In this document: in pieces, positions 25,785 to 34,438 of the stretch | How the letters are laid out: each line of letters begins with the position of its first letter | Numbering within the stretch: position 1 is the stretch's first letter | From: Anaerolineae bacterium | Lineage (GTDB): Bacteria; Chloroflexota; Anaerolineae; Aggregatilineales; UBA3940 | DNA: 40,753 nucleotides | Assembly (NCBI GenBank): GCA_016928235.1 | Contig: JAFGLD010000286.1 | Location: forward strand, 1-40,753 | Direction: 5' to 3' | Made by a program: the position numbers and the translations under genes | Notes under the pieces: generated by a model | What the model was told of the DNA's origin: nothing | Database searches by the model: none | What the model saw: the letters and a program-made list of their open reading frames with translations, nothing else

Positions 25785-27530
25785 ATGTCAAAGCAAAGAG
25801 ACGATTTTGTTGCAAATAAAGTCGCAAGCATGAGCCTGGCAGAGAAAGTTGGTCAGCTTCTCACCTTCACCTGGCGTGGTGCTATTCTGACACCGAGCAG
25901 CATAGAGCAGATCACCAGGCTGTATGCCGGGGGCCTTTGCCTGGAGCCTTATGCACACGAAACCTGTAAGAACCTCTACTGGGGCAACACCCAATTCGAC
26001 CCCAACTTCCAGAAACCTGCCGACTACTATAACATCGCCCTCACCTACTTCGATCCTCACAACTATGGTATCTCTGTAACTCCGGAGGAACTGACTGAAG
26101 CCCTCAACAAGGCGCAGCGCATTGCACTCAGCCGCCCTTCCGGCATTCCGCTCCATATCACAATTGATTTTGAGGGCGATTTCAAGAACGATTACACCTC
26201 CGGCGGCATTCGGCAGTTCCCCTCCCCGATGGGGTTGGCTGCTATTGGCGACCCCGATCTGACCTATCAGGTGGGTCTGACCGTCGCCAGACAACTGAGC
26301 GCCATGGGCGTGACGCAGATGTATTCGCCGGTCTGCGATGTCAACATCAACCCCAAGAACCCTGAGATTGGCATCCGATCCTTCAGCGACGATCCGCAGA
26401 CCTGCGCTGAGCATGTAGCTGCCATCGTGCGAGGTTATCAGGAGGGCGGTATCGCCGCCACCGCCAAGCACTACCCCGGCCGAGGCGATTCAGAAACAGA
26501 CGCTCACGATGTACTGGATAAGGTCAACGCGGATAAGGAACGCATGAACCAGGTCGAGTTAGTGCCGTTCAAAGCGGCCATCGAAGCAGGCGCAAAGGCC
26601 GTTATGACTGCGCACACCATCTACCCGGCCTACGACCCCGATCTCCCATCGACGCTCTCCCCGCGCATCCTCACCGGCCTCCTGAGAGGCGAGCTGGGCT
26701 TCGACGGCGTCATCGTCTCCGATGCCATTGGTATGGCTGCTATTCTCAAGCAGTGGCCTCTGCCTCAAGCCTGTGTCATGGCGATCAAGGCAGGCGTCGA
26801 CACCATCTTGCTGAAAGCCGATGACGAGTCGAGGGCCCAGTGTTTCTTCGGACTCAAGAAGGCCGTTGAGAATGGTGACCTGCCCATGGAAAGGCTCGAT
26901 GACGCAGTGACCCGTCTCTTGCGGATGAAGTACGACCAGGGCTTGTTTGAGACTGCTGGGAAGAATGACCCCGAGAACACCCGCGCCATCGCCCGCAGCC
27001 GGGAAGTCATCGATTTCTCGTGGGAAGTCGCCCGGAAGGCACTCATGGTGATCCGCGACGACAAGAACCTCCTCCCCCTCAACCAGGATCAAAAGATCCT
27101 GGTCGTCGAACAGATCCACCCTTATGAATTTGTGGGAAAAGACATGTACAGTCATCCCCACATGTTCTCTGAGCAAATGACGACCCATTCCACCAATCTG
27201 ATCCTGGACGATACCAAATTCTATGCGACAGACGAGGATATCGCTGAGGCTATGGAGCTTGCCAAGCAGGCCGACCTGGTCGTGATGACCAACTACTACG
27301 CCCGCATCGAGAAGAGGGGCAACAACCAGCGTCTGGCCAAGATGCTGAAGGAAGCCGGACATACTGTCGTCGTCATGACCAACTATCCGTACATCGAAGG
27401 CATTACAGAAGAGGCCGATGCCGTCGTGTGCAACTTCAGCGCATCGCCCGATTCGATCCGAATTGCCGCTGATTTACTGTTCGGAAAAGTGGAAACTTCA
27501 CCGTCAACCAGTCTGCCGATTAAGCTCTAG
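25785..27530 (+). CDS. Glycoside hydrolase family 3, NagZ-like beta-N-acetylhexosaminidase
   Basis: A 581-residue protein with no signal peptide, so it should act in the cytoplasm. The GH3 N-terminal barrel (about 15-360) contains KHYPGRGDSETDAH (228-241), the NagZ-type signature in which Asp239 and His241 form the acid/base dyad, and the nucleophile Asp313 in DGVIVSDAIGM. A second alpha/beta domain follows (about 400-581), so it is longer than a single-domain NagZ. The family removes N-acetylglucosamine-like sugars from glycans such as peptidoglycan fragments, and some members are phosphorylases. AAGGAG lies eight bases before the ATG. The sugar-kinase gene starts 21 bases after its stop. 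Confidence 0.88.
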   Translation: MSKQRDDFVANKVASMSLAEKVGQLLTFTWRGAILTPSSIEQITRLYAGGLCLEPYAHETCKNLYWGNTQFDPNFQKPADYYNIALTYFDPHNYGISVTPEELTEALNKAQRIALSRPSGIPLHITIDFEGDFKNDYTSGGIRQFPSPMGLAAIGDPDLTYQVGLTVARQLSAMGVTQMYSPVCDVNINPKNPEIGIRSFSDDPQTCAEHVAAIVRGYQEGGIAATAKHYPGRGDSETDAHDVLDKVNADKERMNQVELVPFKAAIEAGAKAVMTAHTIYPAYDPDLPSTLSPRILTGLLRGELGFDGVIVSDAIGMAAILKQWPLPQACVMAIKAGVDTILLKADDESRAQCFFGLKKAVENGDLPMERLDDAVTRLLRMKYDQGLFETAGKNDPENTRAIARSREVIDFSWEVARKALMVIRDDKNLLPLNQDQKILVVEQIHPYEFVGKDMYSHPHMFSEQMTTHSTNLILDDTKFYATDEDIAEAMELAKQADLVVMTNYYARIEKRGNNQRLAKMLKEAGHTVVVMTNYPYIEGITEEADAVVCNFSASPDSIRIAADLLFGKVETSPSTSLPIKL

Positions 27531-27551
27531 AGAAATGGAGTTCAACTCTCT

Positions 27552-28436
27552 ATGAACTACGATATCACATTTGTCGGCCACATGTGTTACGATGAGATCA
27601 TCCCCTTCGGCGGGCAGCCGACAGTGGCGCCGGGCAGCGCCGTGCTATGTGGCGCGATGGTAGCTGCCAGGGTCGGCAAAAAGGTTGCCGCCGTCGTCAA
27701 AATGTCGAAGGAGGATGAGCACATCCTGGAGCCGATGAGAGAAGTGGGCATCGACACCTACCTCATTCCAGGCAAAGAAACAACCTATTCCAGGGTTCTT
27801 CATGAGACCGAGAATGTCGATGAGCGGAAGCTCACCATCGTGAAGAGCGCCGGTCTGATAGCCATCGATGATGTTCCTTCGCTGAACACAACATGTGCTC
27901 ACCTGGCCGGAATCTCCGATACTGAGTTCGACATGGCGCTCATGAAAGGGCTCAAATCGAGAGGGTACAGTCTGTCGGTCGATTTGCAAAGCTTCGTCCG
28001 CCAGGTTGACCCCGTGACCCACGATATCCACTTCGGTGATGTGGCCAACAAGCAAGAGATTGTGAGCATGATGGACAAGGTCAAGCTGGATATCGTCGAA
28101 GCGCGCATTCTGACCGGCACCGATGACCTGGAGCGGGCCGCTATGATCATCGAAGCGTGGGGCTGCCGGGAAATCGTCATCACCCATGCCGATGGTGTGC
28201 TGGCTCGCGTCGACGGGAAAACGGTCTACGAGAAGTTCTCCAATAACAGCATTGCCGGGAGAACAGGACGAGGTGACACGACGTTCGCCGCCTATCTTTC
28301 CTGGCGGCTCGACCATGACGTAGCTGAATCGCTAAAGTTTGCCGCCGCGCTTGTCTCGATTAAGATGGAGACGCCTGGCCCCTTCAGGGGGACACTGGAG
28401 GATGTCTTCACGAGATTACGCGAAAAACATTCTTAG
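27552..28436 (+). CDS. PfkB/ribokinase-family sugar kinase
   Basis: A 294-residue kinase. The N-terminal part has the glycine-rich substrate site PTVAPGSAVLCGAMVAARVG, and the C-terminal PfkB signature is GRTGRGDTTFAAYL (236-249), with Asp242 the catalytic base. The usual DTTGAGD is altered (the first Asp is Arg, the Ala is Arg), so it is a divergent member. It phosphorylates a sugar or nucleoside with ATP. Because it follows a NagZ-like glycosidase with a 21-base gap, it probably phosphorylates the sugar that enzyme releases. GGAG lies 11 bases before the start. The operon ends at the hairpin at 28443-28481. Confidence 0.85.
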   Translation: MNYDITFVGHMCYDEIIPFGGQPTVAPGSAVLCGAMVAARVGKKVAAVVKMSKEDEHILEPMREVGIDTYLIPGKETTYSRVLHETENVDERKLTIVKSAGLIAIDDVPSLNTTCAHLAGISDTEFDMALMKGLKSRGYSLSVDLQSFVRQVDPVTHDIHFGDVANKQEIVSMMDKVKLDIVEARILTGTDDLERAAMIIEAWGCREIVITHADGVLARVDGKTVYEKFSNNSIAGRTGRGDTTFAAYLSWRLDHDVAESLKFAAALVSIKMETPGPFRGTLEDVFTRLREKHS

Positions 28437-28442
28437 AACCCA

Positions 28443-28481
28443 ATACCGGGCTTTCATCGCCAAACGATGAAAGCCCGGTAT
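28443..28481 (+). terminator. Strong intrinsic terminator of the GH3-kinase operon
   Basis: A perfect 17-bp inverted repeat, ATACCGGGCTTTCATCG (28443-28459) with its complement (28465-28481), around the loop ccaaa. It is followed by ctttt and begins seven bases after the kinase stop codon. Confidence 0.85.
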
Positions 28482-28547
28482 CTTTTACGCCGTTGAGTCT
28501 GTATCTGCTTCTACATCTACCACTAAATGGATCTTAATTCCATCCTG

Positions 28548-28585
28548 TATCGATCCCATATCCATTCCATATCGATCCCATATCC
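28548..28585. repeat. Tandem repeat with 22-bp period
   Basis: TATCGATCCCATATCC occurs exactly at 28548-28563 and 28570-28585. Partial further units are seen on both sides (ccatcctg before, gtatcccc after). It lies between converging genes. Confidence 0.7.
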
Positions 28586-28716
28586 TCACTGTATCCCCCC
28601 TCCGTCAAAACCTCAGCTATGACAGCAACAAGATATTGATCTTCGAGCGGAAAGAGTGGTCAGTTTTCAGCTAACAGCATATAGTCAATGATAGACGCTG
28701 CCTACAAACGGGAATT

Positions 28717-31188
28717 TTACTGCAAATCAGGCTCGAAATACGGATCGAGCCAATGGACGAAATCGCGAACGGTTTGGGCATCAGCATCACGGCCTTGGGT
28801 TTCGTACAGGTCAATCAGCGCCAGAGCCGAGGCCAGGTCGTAGCGAGATGGGCCAGGCGCATCGAGTTGGGGAAGCAGATCCACATCGCCTCGACGAGCA
28901 TATACAACCGCATCCCATCCCTGCATCCGATAAACCAGAGGGATACTTTTCTGATACGCGCTGATGGCGTCATCGATATTCCCCCTGGCCTCAGCAATCC
29001 GGCCAAGCACGTAATAGGCGCGGGTATCCTCCAAGAAAAGCGCCATCCGGGCGTCGCGTTCTGCCATATCCAAATCGCCTATTGCCAGGTATGCCTCGGC
29101 ACGAAGGAGATAGGGCCAGGGCACAGTTGAGCCTGCTTCGATGGCCTGGTTGAGCCAAGCCAGAGCTGCCGGCGCATCGCCCGAGACCCGCAGGCTCAGT
29201 TCACCCCTACACACTAAAGATGATGAAGGCTCGCTGACTGCCTGGCTCACCGGCCAACATTGCGACGAGACTATCCCCAGCATCTCCGGTTCCCAATCCT
29301 GCAATCCGCGCTCCTCCAGGAAAAGCATGCGTGCTTCCGATCTTAGAGACGTTTTCTCCCAATAGAACGAACCGGCCCAGTGCGGCTTCATCTCCAACGC
29401 TTCCCGGTATGCTGACAGGGCGGAATCTCGATCCCCGTCCAACTCTGCCAACTCACCGACCCAAAGCATATAACGCGCCTCTGCCGGATCGAACACTCGC
29501 GCGGCGCGCATTTCACTCAGCGCATCGTGTACCTGTCCGGACTGCGCAAGCAACATGGCATAGTTAGCCCGGTTCAATCCATACGTATTCTCACGCGAAA
29601 GAAAATCCTCATAAGCTGCCAGGGCATCTTCCAGATATGCATCATCCTGATCAGCCAATCGGCCCAGATAGTAGGCCTCCTCCGCCAGGTAGTAGCCCAT
29701 TGCCGGATCGAGCCGCCTGGCCTGTTGGATCGATTGAACCGCCCCAACCAGATCGTTTTTGCCTGACAGCCGAACTGCCTGCGTGAGATGATATTGAGCC
29801 ACATCCGAAATCGCCCAGCCAACAGCCGAAAGGGCGATCACGCCGAGCAAAAAAGCCGGCACTGCCCGGCGCCAACGTGTTGATGGCCCCATCGGTTTGT
29901 CGCGGATCGATGCAACGAGGAAGGCTACCAGCGCCAGACAGGGCAGCATAACAAGGGTACCAACCAACATTTCAACCTGATTATGAACAGAGAAACCCAC
30001 CAGGGCAGCAATCACACCGGCCAGCTTGATACGCTCAGATCCTGCTGTGCTCTGCCAGCATCGCCATCCCGCTCCAACCGTGACACACACGAGACTAACC
30101 AACGCAGCAATACCGAACAAGCCTGCCTCGGCCCATACATGAAGCGGAATGTTGTGTGCCGAGTTCATGCGGTCGCTCGTAATCACAGGATCACGAAAAA
30201 GGCGCATGGCACGACCAAACCCATACGGGCCCACTCCTGTCAGCGGATGCTCCAGCCCAACATGCCAGGCGCTCTGCCACAAATCCATGCGGATACTATC
30301 CCCACTGGTATGACCTGCAAGTCCTGCCTGACGCATCCAGAGCAAGCCGGCTACTCCCAGCACGATCAGCACGCCAACTAACCCAGACCAGAGTCGCCAG
30401 TCACGCAGCGCAAAACCAATCCTTTCACGCCAGTTTGGCCGGCCTATCACAACCAAAGCACCGAAGGTCGGTAATGATACAGCAAGAGAGAGCAGACCCC
30501 CTCGCGAGAAACTCAAGAACTGGACGATCAATGCCCCCACCAGCCAGATGCCAAGCCCACGCCGAATATCGGGCTTCGAAGCTGACACACACCAGGCCAA
30601 CCCGATTGGAGTAAGCAGAGCCAGGTATGCGGAGAGGATGGTTGGTACTCCAAGCGTGAAACTGAGCCGGTAAATCACTGGAGGAATAGGATCGCGCAAG
30701 CCACCAATCTGGAACCAACCCTGCTGAAATATCGACAACCAGCTCAAGCCAAAATACCAGGAGACAAATTCGATCAAACCAATCAAAATCACTACCGCCG
30801 ATGAGAAGAAGATCGGCTCCAGGATGGCGCGCGGCTTCCATGCACGCATGATATCTACTAACAGATAAAAAAGTAAGACGTGGAAACCGATCTGCCACAA
30901 ACTCTCGACACTGACTCGCGGATCGACTGCCAATACAGTCGCCGTGGCATAACACGCAAAGATAGCCAGCATGGGCCAGTCAAGAGGCGTACAAGGGAGC
31001 GATTCGCCGCGCCGCAGCAAACTAATCAACCAACCCGCCATCAGCACCGTCACAATAATATGATGGCTCACACGCGGCCAATAATTGAAATCTGTGGTAA
31101 ATGTTCCACCTAAAAAAGTAAAGTACACAACAAACAAAATAAGCAGGCGGGCGCGCCAACGTGAAGAAATATGGACTTTTCTCGGCAT
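28717..31188 (-). CDS. O-antigen ligase/polymerase-like membrane protein with TPR tail
   Basis: An 823-residue protein. The first 430 or so residues are polytopic and contain the Wzy_C/O-antigen ligase domain, with SFSRGGLLSLAVSLPTFGAL and then GVGPYGFGRAM and SAHNIPLHVWAEAGLFGI in the large extracytoplasmic loop. A last membrane helix lies near 435-460. From about 470 to the end there are TPR-like repeats (for example ALAAYEDFLSRENTYGLNRA and ALSAYREALEMKP). It should join or polymerise lipid-linked glycan chains at the cell surface, with the TPR part binding partners outside the membrane. It lies 15 bases after the sugar-transferase gene and shares its operon. Confidence 0.85.
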   Translation of the reverse strand: MPRKVHISSRWRARLLILFVVYFTFLGGTFTTDFNYWPRVSHHIIVTVLMAGWLISLLRRGESLPCTPLDWPMLAIFACYATATVLAVDPRVSVESLWQIGFHVLLFYLLVDIMRAWKPRAILEPIFFSSAVVILIGLIEFVSWYFGLSWLSIFQQGWFQIGGLRDPIPPVIYRLSFTLGVPTILSAYLALLTPIGLAWCVSASKPDIRRGLGIWLVGALIVQFLSFSRGGLLSLAVSLPTFGALVVIGRPNWRERIGFALRDWRLWSGLVGVLIVLGVAGLLWMRQAGLAGHTSGDSIRMDLWQSAWHVGLEHPLTGVGPYGFGRAMRLFRDPVITSDRMNSAHNIPLHVWAEAGLFGIAALVSLVCVTVGAGWRCWQSTAGSERIKLAGVIAALVGFSVHNQVEMLVGTLVMLPCLALVAFLVASIRDKPMGPSTRWRRAVPAFLLGVIALSAVGWAISDVAQYHLTQAVRLSGKNDLVGAVQSIQQARRLDPAMGYYLAEEAYYLGRLADQDDAYLEDALAAYEDFLSRENTYGLNRANYAMLLAQSGQVHDALSEMRAARVFDPAEARYMLWVGELAELDGDRDSALSAYREALEMKPHWAGSFYWEKTSLRSEARMLFLEERGLQDWEPEMLGIVSSQCWPVSQAVSEPSSSLVCRGELSLRVSGDAPAALAWLNQAIEAGSTVPWPYLLRAEAYLAIGDLDMAERDARMALFLEDTRAYYVLGRIAEARGNIDDAISAYQKSIPLVYRMQGWDAVVYARRGDVDLLPQLDAPGPSRYDLASALALIDLYETQGRDADAQTVRDFVHWLDPYFEPDLQ

Positions 31189-31203
31189 TTTTTGATTCGC
31201 TTT

Positions 31204-32637
31204 CTATGTCCCCTGGAGCCGGACAACTTTTCCCACCGTCCGCAGCATGATCAACCCATCAAGCAAAACTGAGCGGTGGCGGATATAGTACAGATCATAC
31301 TGGAGCTTGATCAGCGCGTCGCGCTCGGTGCTGCCATAACCGTAGCTGATCTGAGCCCAGCCGGTCAGACCGGGCAGGACGCTCAACCGGGTACGGTAGA
31401 AAGGAATAGTACGTTGTAAGCGTTCAACAAAATGTGGGCGTTCCGGGCGCGGGCCAACCATGCTCATTTCGCCTCTCAGCACATTGAGAAGCTGCGGAAT
31501 CTCATCGAGTCTGCTCTTGCGTAAAAATCGCCCCACCCGCGTGATACGTGAATCGCCGCTGACAGCCCAGATCGGCCCCTGGCTCGCCTCGGCATCGGGT
31601 ATCATGCTACGCAGCTTGATGACCTTAAACACCCGTCCGGCCTTGCCAACCCGCTCCTGCCGGTAGAAAATCGGGCCAGGTGAGTCGAGCACGATAGCAA
31701 GCGCAATCAGCGGCAAAAGCAGCCCAAAACAAACCAACCCCATCAGGCTGATCGCAATATCGATCAGCCGTTTGAGGCCAGGGTAGGGATCAAAGGGCGA
31801 GCGTCCTTCCAGTGGCAAGACAACATTCCACTGTTCGCCAACGTGTTCGACGGGAACACGATTGGTGATCTGCTCGTAGAGCAACGGCATGGGCCGGATG
31901 GGAACGCCCAGCTCGTAGCAGTCCATCACCGCCTGAAAGAGCACGCCATCGACCGTACCACTGGCCGTCGCGAGAATGACTTCGCTGACTCTGAGCCGGC
32001 GGACAATCTCCACTAACTCCTCCGCCGGACCAATGACCTCGGCATCGACCACGATATCATCGAGTTGAGAGGGCAGGCCCTCGTCGACAATACCAACCAC
32101 TTCATAGTCATCTGGCACATTCTCTTGAATGGCCTCGATGATGGTTTGGGCCGGCCAGCCCATGCCGGCCACCAGTACCCGCTGCCGCTGGGGCCGCCAG
32201 CCGATCAAGAAAGGCCGGTATAGACGCCACGCAGCGATCAAAATATAGGAGCCGACCGCGTAATACAGAATGAACAGCCTGGGCAATGCATCGCGCGGGG
32301 AGAGAAAGAAGATTAGCAGGTAGACAAACAATAGTTGGATCTCGATCTGGAGCAGACGGGCCTGGCTGCGCGCCCAACGAGCGGTCAGCGCCAAATCGTA
32401 GAAATTGTTGGCCGATGCCAGAATCAGCCAGAGGAGGCTGAGCAGGACGAACCAGTAGGATTGGGAGAGGACGAAGACCACGTCAAAAGCGATCTCTCCA
32501 ACGATGGTCCAGATCCGTAATGCGATCAGAGTGGCGGCATTAACGGCGACCAGATCTCCAAGAACCAAGAGAAGTCGGCGCTCGGAGATGGGAAGGTGAA
32601 TCGGTGGTTTGACAGACTTCAACTGATTCTCAGTCAT
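31204..32637 (-). CDS. Polyprenyl glycosylphosphotransferase (WcaJ/WbaP type)
   Basis: A 477-residue protein with four or five N-terminal membrane helices, a CoA-binding-like middle domain (about 145-245) and the C-terminal bacterial sugar transferase domain. This last domain begins with KRLIDIAISLMGL and contains SPGPIFYRQERVGKAGR, FKVIKLRSM, RKSRLDEIPQLLNVLRGEM and SMVGPRPERPHF. It transfers a sugar 1-phosphate from a nucleotide sugar to polyprenyl phosphate at the cytoplasmic face, the first step of exopolysaccharide or O-unit synthesis. Its start overlaps the stop of the upstream GT4 gene by four bases, so the two are translationally coupled. Confidence 0.93.
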   Translation of the reverse strand: MTENQLKSVKPPIHLPISERRLLLVLGDLVAVNAATLIALRIWTIVGEIAFDVVFVLSQSYWFVLLSLLWLILASANNFYDLALTARWARSQARLLQIEIQLLFVYLLIFFLSPRDALPRLFILYYAVGSYILIAAWRLYRPFLIGWRPQRQRVLVAGMGWPAQTIIEAIQENVPDDYEVVGIVDEGLPSQLDDIVVDAEVIGPAEELVEIVRRLRVSEVILATASGTVDGVLFQAVMDCYELGVPIRPMPLLYEQITNRVPVEHVGEQWNVVLPLEGRSPFDPYPGLKRLIDIAISLMGLVCFGLLLPLIALAIVLDSPGPIFYRQERVGKAGRVFKVIKLRSMIPDAEASQGPIWAVSGDSRITRVGRFLRKSRLDEIPQLLNVLRGEMSMVGPRPERPHFVERLQRTIPFYRTRLSVLPGLTGWAQISYGYGSTERDALIKLQYDLYYIRHRSVLLDGLIMLRTVGKVVRLQGT

Positions 32638-33869
32638 GGCGCCTCTGAGCCACGCATGACACCAAGCAGCACCTCTTCCATGCGCTTGGCCAGCATGTCT
32701 CGCCGAAACCTCTGTTGCACAAATTCGTATCCCCGTCTAGCAGATTCTCGGCGGAGATCAGGGCTGCCCTGCAACTTCAAGATCGCTTCGGCGAGGCTTT
32801 GAACATCGCCGGGCGGTGTTCGCAGGCCTCCTTGAACCTCAGCCACTAATCTCTCTGCTTCTCCTTCTGCTGAGAGAATCACAGGCTTTTCCTGCCCCCA
32901 TGCTTCAAGCAGCTTCGAAGGAACAGCATCGACAAGCCGACTTGTCGCAAGCGGCACCCATACCACATCTGCAGCCCGGAGCATCGCGGGCATTGCCTCA
33001 TAAGGCTGCGGGGGCAGCAGGGTCACATTTGTCAGAGCCAGGTCCTGCACTCTCTTGACGACCCGGTCGCGGCGCACCCCTTCGCCCACAATGAGGAAGT
33101 GGATCATAGGGTTATTGCGCAGCACATGTGCCACGTCAGCGATTGTCTCGACACCCTGAGCAATGCCGATTAGACCGGCATAGACAATCAAAAAGCGACC
33201 CTGTAATCCCAGTTTGTCACGCCAATCCGAAACGTCTGAAGTCATGCTCGGTTCGAGATCGGCACCGGCTTCAATCACCGTGACTTTTGATGCAGGCATA
33301 CCCAGTTCAACCAGCCGCCGGCGTTTGGTTTCTGTAGCAGGAGTGAGGTGGGATGCAGCCCGGTAGAGGAAGCGCATCATGTGGTTTCCCGCCCAGGCTA
33401 GCACCGAGGCGGGAGCCAGTTCTCCCGCTTCGATTGCAACTTCGGGCCACAAATCGCCGATGTCCAGCACCCAGGGGATGCCCAGCGCCCATGCCAAAAT
33501 CACTCCCGCCACCCCGACAAATGGCGGCGGGGAGCCCGCAACGAGCACATCAAAGCGCTGCCGTGCAATCAGCCCTCGCAGCACCGCTGAAGGAATATAG
33601 GATAGATAATTCGCCAGTCTGCGCCAGCGAGATTTATAGGCTGAAGCATAAACCCATACGCGGAGCACGTTCACTCCATCGAGCGATTCTTGTAGCCAAA
33701 GTTTTCCTCGATACTCAGGAAGCACGTTGCCGGATGGGTAGTTCGGCATCCCAGTGATCACGGTCACTTGATGTCCAAATCGAGCCAGCCACCTCGCCAG
33801 CCCGTGAAAGCGTACCGCTCCGCCACCTATCTCTGGCGGATAGTAATGAGCCAGCCATAATATTCTCAT
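32634..33869 (-). CDS. Glycosyltransferase family 4 (WbuB-like)
   Basis: A 411-residue GT-B fold enzyme. The N-terminus MRILWLAHYYPPEIGGGAVR is typical of the WbuB group, followed by VTVITGMPNYPSG. The C-terminal nucleotide-sugar domain has LIVYAGLIGIAQGVE, FLIVGEGVRRD and VPSKLLEAWGQEKPVI, with the family Glu in the EAWG region. It adds a sugar to a lipid-linked acceptor in the cytoplasm. It is the first gene of a three-gene operon with the sugar transferase and the ligase. GGGAGAGG lies upstream of the start. Confidence 0.92.
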   Translation of the reverse strand: MRILWLAHYYPPEIGGGAVRFHGLARWLARFGHQVTVITGMPNYPSGNVLPEYRGKLWLQESLDGVNVLRVWVYASAYKSRWRRLANYLSYIPSAVLRGLIARQRFDVLVAGSPPPFVGVAGVILAWALGIPWVLDIGDLWPEVAIEAGELAPASVLAWAGNHMMRFLYRAASHLTPATETKRRRLVELGMPASKVTVIEAGADLEPSMTSDVSDWRDKLGLQGRFLIVYAGLIGIAQGVETIADVAHVLRNNPMIHFLIVGEGVRRDRVVKRVQDLALTNVTLLPPQPYEAMPAMLRAADVVWVPLATSRLVDAVPSKLLEAWGQEKPVILSAEGEAERLVAEVQGGLRTPPGDVQSLAEAILKLQGSPDLRRESARRGYEFVQQRFRRDMLAKRMEEVLLGVMRGSEAP

Positions 33870-34438
33870 CGACTAAGCCTCTCCCGCTGGGTCATCTTGG
33901 ATAGCGTTTTGCCGCCGAAGCGGCACAGGAATCTTCCTCAATTTGAAGTACAAGTGGCTCGTCTGTCATGAAGACAACGAACCAAGCTGCATGGCGTTTC
34001 CGACGAATAAATCGTCCGGACTAAGCGCCTGAACCCTCTAATCAATGTAAATCACGCTGCCGGGTACTCGAGTTCCCCACTCTTTGGTCATGAACCTCCA
34101 TTCGATCAGAAATCCGTACCCGCATGACAAGCGAACTGAAGGCACAAAGCCTGTCACTTCTATTTGCGGGCTTTGCAGTGCCTGGACTTCAGGTATCAGA
34201 TTAGCCTCTACGATTTGCAGACTGGCATCGGGTACAGATGCAAGGACCGATGGTCAAATCTCTCTGACTAAATACATAACTGAAGCCACATATGGATGGT
34301 AGTTGGGTAGTAGCCACGTAGAGTGTGGTTATAGCGAGATCCCCAGAAGAGCCAGTTTGGGAGGGAGCCCGCATTCGGACCTAAAATTGTAAACGTAGAG
34401 GGTGCAACCCTGTTCATTTCAACTCTCAACTCAAGTCA
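33870..34438. other. Intergenic region upstream of the polysaccharide operon
   Basis: About 570 bases with no supportable gene. It should contain the leader and promoter of the minus-strand GT4 operon. A short hairpin (GGGT-tgc-ACCC in the minus direction, near 34399-34411) lies after the methyltransferase stop and could be a weak terminator. The 72-codon frame at 34084-34302 matches nothing known to me. Confidence 0.4.

Larger units (their letters stand above)
28437..28716. other. Intergenic region after the GH3-kinase operon
   Basis: 280 bases between converging genes. It contains the terminator hairpin (28443-28481) and a 22-base-period tandem repeat (28548-28585). From 28662 a stretch similar to 23751-23785 is seen (gttttcagNNNANagc then agtcaa), a weak dispersed repeat. 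No gene is seen. Confidence 0.5.

Noticed and set aside
25788..26471. Minus-strand open frame of 227 codons opposite the GH3 N-terminal part
   Set aside because: Antisense shadow of a well-supported gene.
26559..27362. Long minus-strand open frame (267 codons) opposite the GH3 gene
   Set aside because: It is a mirror frame produced by the codon bias of the GH3 gene. It has no ribosome site and no family features, and the plus-strand gene is certain.
27645..28316. Minus-strand open frame of 223 codons opposite the PfkB kinase
   Set aside because: Antisense shadow. The kinase motifs are clear on the plus strand.
34084..34302. 72-codon frame upstream of the GT4 operon
   Set aside because: No motif and no ribosome site. 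It probably lies in leader DNA.
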